Origin: Corynebacterium wankanglinii
Lineage (GTDB): Bacteria > Actinomycetota > Actinomycetes > Mycobacteriales > Mycobacteriaceae
DNA length: 64,000 bases
NCBI GenBank assembly: GCA_014490595.1
Contig: CP061031.1
Coordinates: 434,001 to 498,000 of the forward strand
Direction of reading: 5' to 3'
This document shows positions 60,138 to 64,000 of this stretch, one piece after another. Made by a program: the position numbers and the translations under genes. Position 1 is the stretch's first letter. The number at the start of each line of letters is the position of its first letter. Below the pieces are notes generated by a model, which did not search any database, was not told where the DNA came from, and saw nothing but the letters and a program-made list of their open reading frames with translations.

Positions 60138-62255
60138 ATGAGCACAGCTGCAGCTGCGTGGTTTGCCGTCTTGTTCTTCACGCTGCCCGGCTTCTTCGTG
60201 TCGTGGGTGTCCGGGATGAAAGCCCCGGGGGCAGCTGCGACCTCGCTGCCGGTCACGTTCGGCATCATCGGCGTGGCCTCATGGTTTTGGGGGCTGACAA
60301 GTGCGCCGTTCAACCTCTGGACGTTCGGCGTCAGCGTCGTGGCCGCACTCCTCGTGGCTGGCGCGTGGCGCTACGCGTTCGCGCGGCGGGCTCGGCGCCG
60401 GGGCGCGGTGAGTTGGCGCCGTGCCCTGTTTCCTGGGATGTCGCGTGAGGGCAGTATCGCGGACCCCTACTGGGTTCTGCCAGCAGTCGGCGCCGGGGTC
60501 GGTGCATACATGGCCGCTGCGGAGAGGTTGCGCTGGCTGGAGCGGCTGCCCAACGGAGTGTCCAACATCGTGCAGGGCTGGGATGTGCAGTGGCACGCCA
60601 ACCTGGTTCGCTTCATCATGGACGACGGGATCGCGTCCGCCACCCGGATGGGTGAGTTACAGAACGTGGAAAGCCAGCTGAAGCTGTTTTACCCGTCCGC
60701 CTACCACGCGGGCATTGCGCTGTTCGGTGAAGCGGCGGGGCTGGACCCCATCCCCGCGCTGAACATCGCCACCGCGGTGCTACCCGCCGTTGCGCTGTCA
60801 GTCACGCTGGCCTGCCTTGTTTTTGCGTTCATGCGTTCAACGGGGTTGACTGCGCAAATCGCGGCGGCACTGGCCGCAGTGATGGGTTACGCTGCCCCGC
60901 AGCTGCTGTGGATCCCGGACTACGTGGGCATGTGGCCCTACCTGTTTTCCGTGGCGTTGACCGGTTCGGTGGCGTGGATACTGATCACGGTGCCGCGTCG
61001 GCGGTCCAGCGCGTTGCCCGCCTCCTTCGCGTTCTTATCGGTACTGTGCGTGCATCCGGCGGCGGTGACCATCGTGGTGCTCGCGGTAGCGCTGTACTGG
61101 CTGACGTCCTCCCTCGTCGCTCCTGATCGCTCACGGGTGAGTGACACCGTGTGGATTGCCCTCCCCGCTGCCACCGGCGTGATTCTGTTCCTGCCGCAGG
61201 TGCTGGCTGGTTCGGCGCAGGCTGAGGAAGTCGCATCCTGGCGCCCGGAGGAGACGTTGAGTGCCGGTGGCGCGTGGGGCACAGCCTTCCGCATGGAAAC
61301 CCGCCATGTCCTGCAGTTCTTCCCGGCCTATGATCCGACGGTGCTGCTCTGGCTCGCGGGTGCCGGGGCGCTAGTGTGCCTGCTGTGGCGGCGGCAGGTG
61401 TGGCCGGTGCTGTTTTACGCGGTCTCGCTGGCGGTTACCGCGAATGCGCTCGACCCATTCGACAACGCTTGGGGCGACCTTCTAGCGCATGTGGGCAACC
61501 TGCACTACAGCACGGGCCACCGCTTAATCATGCCGGTGGTGATGGCGGTGACAGCCGCAGCGGCCATCGCGGTGGCTGCGGGGATCAGGTTGGTGGCCGC
61601 AGCGCCCGTCGCTAAGCGGTACGCGAAAGGGCAGCGTGTCTCCGCTGTCGCTTCCATCGTCCTCGCCTGCGTCGTCGCCTCTGCGACGATCCCGATGATC
61701 CGCGAGCACACCGACCACGGGGCCGAGCGGGCATACGCCTCCGCCCGCACGACCGACCGCATGGTGGACGCCGACGACCTGGCTGCCTTCGACTGGCTGG
61801 CCACCCAGCCCGCGGCCTGGGAGGGGCTCACCGCCGGCGACCCGGCGGACGGCTACTCCTGGATGTACGCCTACAACGGCGTGCCGACCCTGAACCGCCA
61901 CTACCTGTGGCCCAACGGTGGGCGCGGCACGAACACGGACATCATGTACTGGAACGCCGACTTCATCGGCGAGGGGGAGCGCAACATCGCGGACGAGGCC
62001 GTGGAGAACCTGAACGTGAAGTTCTTCCTGCTCAGCCCCGGCGCGTTCTGGAACTACCAATATCCGCCGTACGAGATGCTGCGCGACTTCTGGGTCTCCG
62101 AGGGCGTCACGCCTGTCTACCGCAAGGGCAAAACCGTGATCTTTGCGGTGAACAGCCAGTTCAGTGAGGCGGAGCTGCAGGAGATGGTCGAGGACGGCCA
62201 GGAGCACGGCTCCGACGAGCTGTTTGCGCTCGCGGAGGTGGGCGCTACCCAGTAA
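60138..62255 (+). CDS. Large polytopic membrane protein (DUF6541-like, possible GT-C fold)
   Basis: A 705-residue protein with roughly 13 predicted transmembrane helices in residues 1-540 and a soluble C-terminal domain of about 150 residues (starting near RTTDRMVDADDLAAFDWLAT). The topology, many helices then a periplasmic C-terminal domain, is that of GT-C glycosyltransferase-like proteins, and the sequence resembles the actinobacterial DUF6541 family. No catalytic residue can be assigned. GGGAGG lies about six bases before the ATG. It stands between truA and eccB, so an envelope role is plausible but unproven. Confidence 0.75.
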   Translation: MSTAAAAWFAVLFFTLPGFFVSWVSGMKAPGAAATSLPVTFGIIGVASWFWGLTSAPFNLWTFGVSVVAALLVAGAWRYAFARRARRRGAVSWRRALFPGMSREGSIADPYWVLPAVGAGVGAYMAAAERLRWLERLPNGVSNIVQGWDVQWHANLVRFIMDDGIASATRMGELQNVESQLKLFYPSAYHAGIALFGEAAGLDPIPALNIATAVLPAVALSVTLACLVFAFMRSTGLTAQIAAALAAVMGYAAPQLLWIPDYVGMWPYLFSVALTGSVAWILITVPRRRSSALPASFAFLSVLCVHPAAVTIVVLAVALYWLTSSLVAPDRSRVSDTVWIALPAATGVILFLPQVLAGSAQAEEVASWRPEETLSAGGAWGTAFRMETRHVLQFFPAYDPTVLLWLAGAGALVCLLWRRQVWPVLFYAVSLAVTANALDPFDNAWGDLLAHVGNLHYSTGHRLIMPVVMAVTAAAAIAVAAGIRLVAAAPVAKRYAKGQRVSAVASIVLACVVASATIPMIREHTDHGAERAYASARTTDRMVDADDLAAFDWLATQPAAWEGLTAGDPADGYSWMYAYNGVPTLNRHYLWPNGGRGTNTDIMYWNADFIGEGERNIADEAVENLNVKFFLLSPGAFWNYQYPPYEMLRDFWVSEGVTPVYRKGKTVIFAVNSQFSEAELQEMVEDGQEHGSDELFALAEVGATQ

Positions 62256-62292
62256 GCTTTGCGCCAGTTGTTCTCGGGGGAGGGGAATTGTC

Positions 62293-63507
62293 ATGGCGAA
62301 GCTTTTGCCAACTACGCGCGCCCAAGTGTCGGGGCACAAGTTCATGCGCCGGCGGATGGAGCACGGTCTGATCTTCGGTGATATCCGCATGATTCACGAT
62401 CCGCTCGCAGCTCGGCGCCGCGCGACCATTTTCGGCACGGCGGCCGTGGCCATGATCGCAGGGGTGATGGGGTTGTTCGCCTGGATGCGGCCGAACGCGG
62501 ATCCGGGCGATGCCCCCATCTTCCGTGCGGCGGACGGCACGCTGTATGTGCGGGTGGGCGAGGCGGCGCACCCGGTGACCAACTTGGCGTCCGCGCGCCT
62601 GATCGCGGACGAGGCCGCGGAGCCCGCCCGCATCGGCGACGCGCGCCTCGCAGCGCTGCCGCGCGGTGTTCCGGTGGGCATTGTCACCGCACCGGGCATG
62701 TTCGCGCCCGAGGACGCGCCCGAGGCCAGCTGGTCGGTGTGCGGGGTGGACACCATCACGGTGGTCGCGGGGGAGGCGCCGGAGCCGCTGCCTGCCGACG
62801 CCGCCGTTTTGGCCGCCGACACGACCCGGGAGTGGCTGGTGACTTCGGAGGGTCGACGCCTGTTGCCGGACGCCGCCACGCCAGAGGGACGTGTCATGCG
62901 TCGCGCGCTCGGGATTGGCCCGGACACCCCGCGGTGGAGCCCGCCGCCCCAGGTCATCGGCGCGCTGAACGAGCTTCCGCCGGCGGCTCTGCCCGCGCCG
63001 CTGCCGGGAATCATCGACGCGGAGGGGCAGTCCTGGGCGCTGTTGAGCGGTCGGATTCAGCCGATTACCCCGACGCAACGTGAGATACTCCTCGACGCCG
63101 GCGCGCGCAGCTCGACAGCCGCCCGTGCAGAGTTGGCCGCGTACCCGGACGGGGCAGAGGACCTACGCCTGCCTAACGAGCGCCCGAGGTGGGTGGAGCC
63201 GCACCGCGCCTGTGTGGACCAGGGCCGCGGCGGCGCGTTCGTCGACGACCTCCCCGAAGGCATTGAGCTGTCCGGCGCGTCTGTGGCCACCCACTTCGCG
63301 GGTCTGGATAACGGCTCGGTGGGGGTGGATTCGGGCCACGGCTACCACGTGGTTTCTGCTAACGGGCTGCGCCACAGCGCCCCGGACGCCGCAGTCTTGG
63401 AGACGGTGGGCGCGACGCATGTGGAGCAGGTGCCGTGGGAGATCATCGCCTTGCTGCCGGAAGGTGCGGAGCTGACTCGCGACGCCGCCCTGACCGCCAC
63501 GTACTAA
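62293..63507 (+). CDS. eccB: Type VII secretion protein EccB (ESX-4)
   Basis: A 404-residue membrane component of the type VII secretion machine. The family signature TTRAQVSGHKFMRRRMEHGL is at residues 6-25, followed by DIRMIHDPLAARRRA and one transmembrane helix (FGTAAVAMIAGVMGLFAWM, about residues 46-66). The rest is the large extracytoplasmic domain with two Cys (SVCGVD and RACVDQG). The ATG at 62293 has GGAGGGGA upstream. The neighbouring mycosin and the truA-rplQ context match the ESX-4 locus of mycobacteria. Confidence 0.93.
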   Translation: MAKLLPTTRAQVSGHKFMRRRMEHGLIFGDIRMIHDPLAARRRATIFGTAAVAMIAGVMGLFAWMRPNADPGDAPIFRAADGTLYVRVGEAAHPVTNLASARLIADEAAEPARIGDARLAALPRGVPVGIVTAPGMFAPEDAPEASWSVCGVDTITVVAGEAPEPLPADAAVLAADTTREWLVTSEGRRLLPDAATPEGRVMRRALGIGPDTPRWSPPPQVIGALNELPPAALPAPLPGIIDAEGQSWALLSGRIQPITPTQREILLDAGARSSTAARAELAAYPDGAEDLRLPNERPRWVEPHRACVDQGRGGAFVDDLPEGIELSGASVATHFAGLDNGSVGVDSGHGYHVVSANGLRHSAPDAAVLETVGATHVEQVPWEIIALLPEGAELTRDAALTATY

Positions 63508-64000
63508 GCCCCGAACTCACTGCGGTGACCAGCGCTACGAGCACCAGGGCGCTGCCGCCGAGGAAGCCCAGCCGGGACACGGCTGGGTTTGCGTTCCCGT
63601 GCACCGCGCGCACCCGTAATGCGGGCCGCGGCTCCACCTCCTGCGGGGACAGTTGCGTCAGCGCTGCCAGGGGATCGACTGCCCCGCCGCCGGGCTGGGC
63701 CGAGGCGGTGATCAGGGCGCGCACGTGGGACGGGCTGATGCCGGGGTAGCGCGACTGCAGCAGGGCCGCAGTACCGCTGACCACAGGGGTGGCGAAGCTC
63801 GTACCAGCGTAGGGGCGAACCCCGTCGTTTACCAGCGTGCCCTCGGCCCAGCCGCCGGGTGCGAGAGCGGCTGGCACCACCCCGGGCGCGGACAGCTCCG
63901 CCGCCAGGGAGTAGGGGGCAATGGTGTGGTTGTCGGCACGCGCCGCCACCGCAAGCACGGTGGGGAAGCGGGCGGGAAACACCTCGTAGCCGGGTTGGCA
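63443..64000 (-). CDS. mycP: Mycosin (MycP), ESX-4 subtilisin-like protease, partial (5' end outside window)
   Basis: The C-terminal part of a membrane-anchored subtilisin-family protease of the type VII system. The catalytic Ser lies in YAGTSFATPVVSGTAALLQ, and RYPGISPSHVRALI is typical. A C-terminal transmembrane helix (LGFLGGSALVLVALVTAVSS) and a basic tail end the protein. The frame is open from 64000 down to the TGA at 63443. The gene is convergent with eccB and their ends overlap by 65 bp. The same convergent eccB-mycP layout occurs in the mycobacterial ESX-4 locus. Confidence 0.9.
   Translation of the reverse strand, partial: CQPGYEVFPARFPTVLAVAARADNHTIAPYSLAAELSAPGVVPAALAPGGWAEGTLVNDGVRPYAGTSFATPVVSGTAALLQSRYPGISPSHVRALITASAQPGGGAVDPLAALTQLSPQEVEPRPALRVRAVHGNANPAVSRLGFLGGSALVLVALVTAVSSGLSTWRSGRRRESAPHLPAARR

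Overview
The window is high-GC DNA from a Corynebacterium-type actinobacterium. The evidence is RpoB, SecY and NusG sequences of corynebacterial type, a split S10/spc ribosomal operon, an ESX-4 type VII secretion locus next to truA, a menaquinone-saturation (MenJ-like) flavoprotein beside a polyprenyl diphosphate synthase, and many genes that start 6-8 bases below a TANNNT -10 box, as expected for leaderless mRNAs. I cannot name the species.

Layout: 1-1.6 kb holds menJ (partial, minus) and a trans-polyprenyl diphosphate synthase. 1.66-2.27 kb holds tRNA-Tyr, -Thr, -Met and -Trp. 2.3-7.9 kb is secE, nusG, rplK, rplA, a DUF222/HNH protein on the minus strand, then rplJ-rplL behind an L10 leader. 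8-16.8 kb is a DUF3068 membrane protein followed by rpoB-rpoC. 16.9-23.3 kb holds a DUF1707 protein, rpsL-rpsG-fusA, tuf and an unknown gene. 23.3-26.6 kb is a six-gene Asp23/Gls24 envelope-stress operon on the minus strand. 27.2-32.5 kb is the S10 operon (rpsJ to rpsQ), closed by a strong terminator. 32.5-42.1 kb is an accessory block that separates rpsQ from rplN: a phosphatase-like remnant, glmS, a fructokinase and a GH32 sucrose hydrolase reading away from each other, thiD, two dynamin-like GTPases and a formate/nitrite channel. 42.5-43.8 kb is rplN-rplX-rplE. 43.9-48.4 kb is a second accessory block: an OFA-type MFS carrier, fdhD, a DUF2786 protein and an M20 amidohydrolase. 48.8-59.2 kb is rpsH to rplO, secY-adk-map, an L,D-transpeptidase, infA, rpsM-rpsK-rpsD-rpoA-rplQ. 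59.3-64 kb is truA, a large polytopic membrane protein, eccB and the 3' part of mycP.

Most of the content is ordinary translation, transcription and secretion machinery. The accessory genes concern sugar entry (GH32, fructokinase, glmS), formate handling (FNT channel, OFA carrier, FdhD) and the envelope (Asp23 operon, dynamin-like pair, L,D-transpeptidase, ESX-4).

The most important caveat for a reader is that at least nine reading frames are broken by small indels, including the essential genes secE, fusA (twice) and rplE. Almost all are single-base deletions, about half of them in G or C runs. Restoring one base per site gives full-length proteins of family size each time, so I read these as sequence or assembly errors, not as real pseudogenes. 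The strongest unusual signals are a 20-bp divergent spacer whose perfect palindrome provides both -10 boxes, the structured leaders of the S10, L10, tuf and infA operons, and an FdhD that lacks its usual CxxC pair. I found no CRISPR array, rRNA, insertion sequence or prophage.
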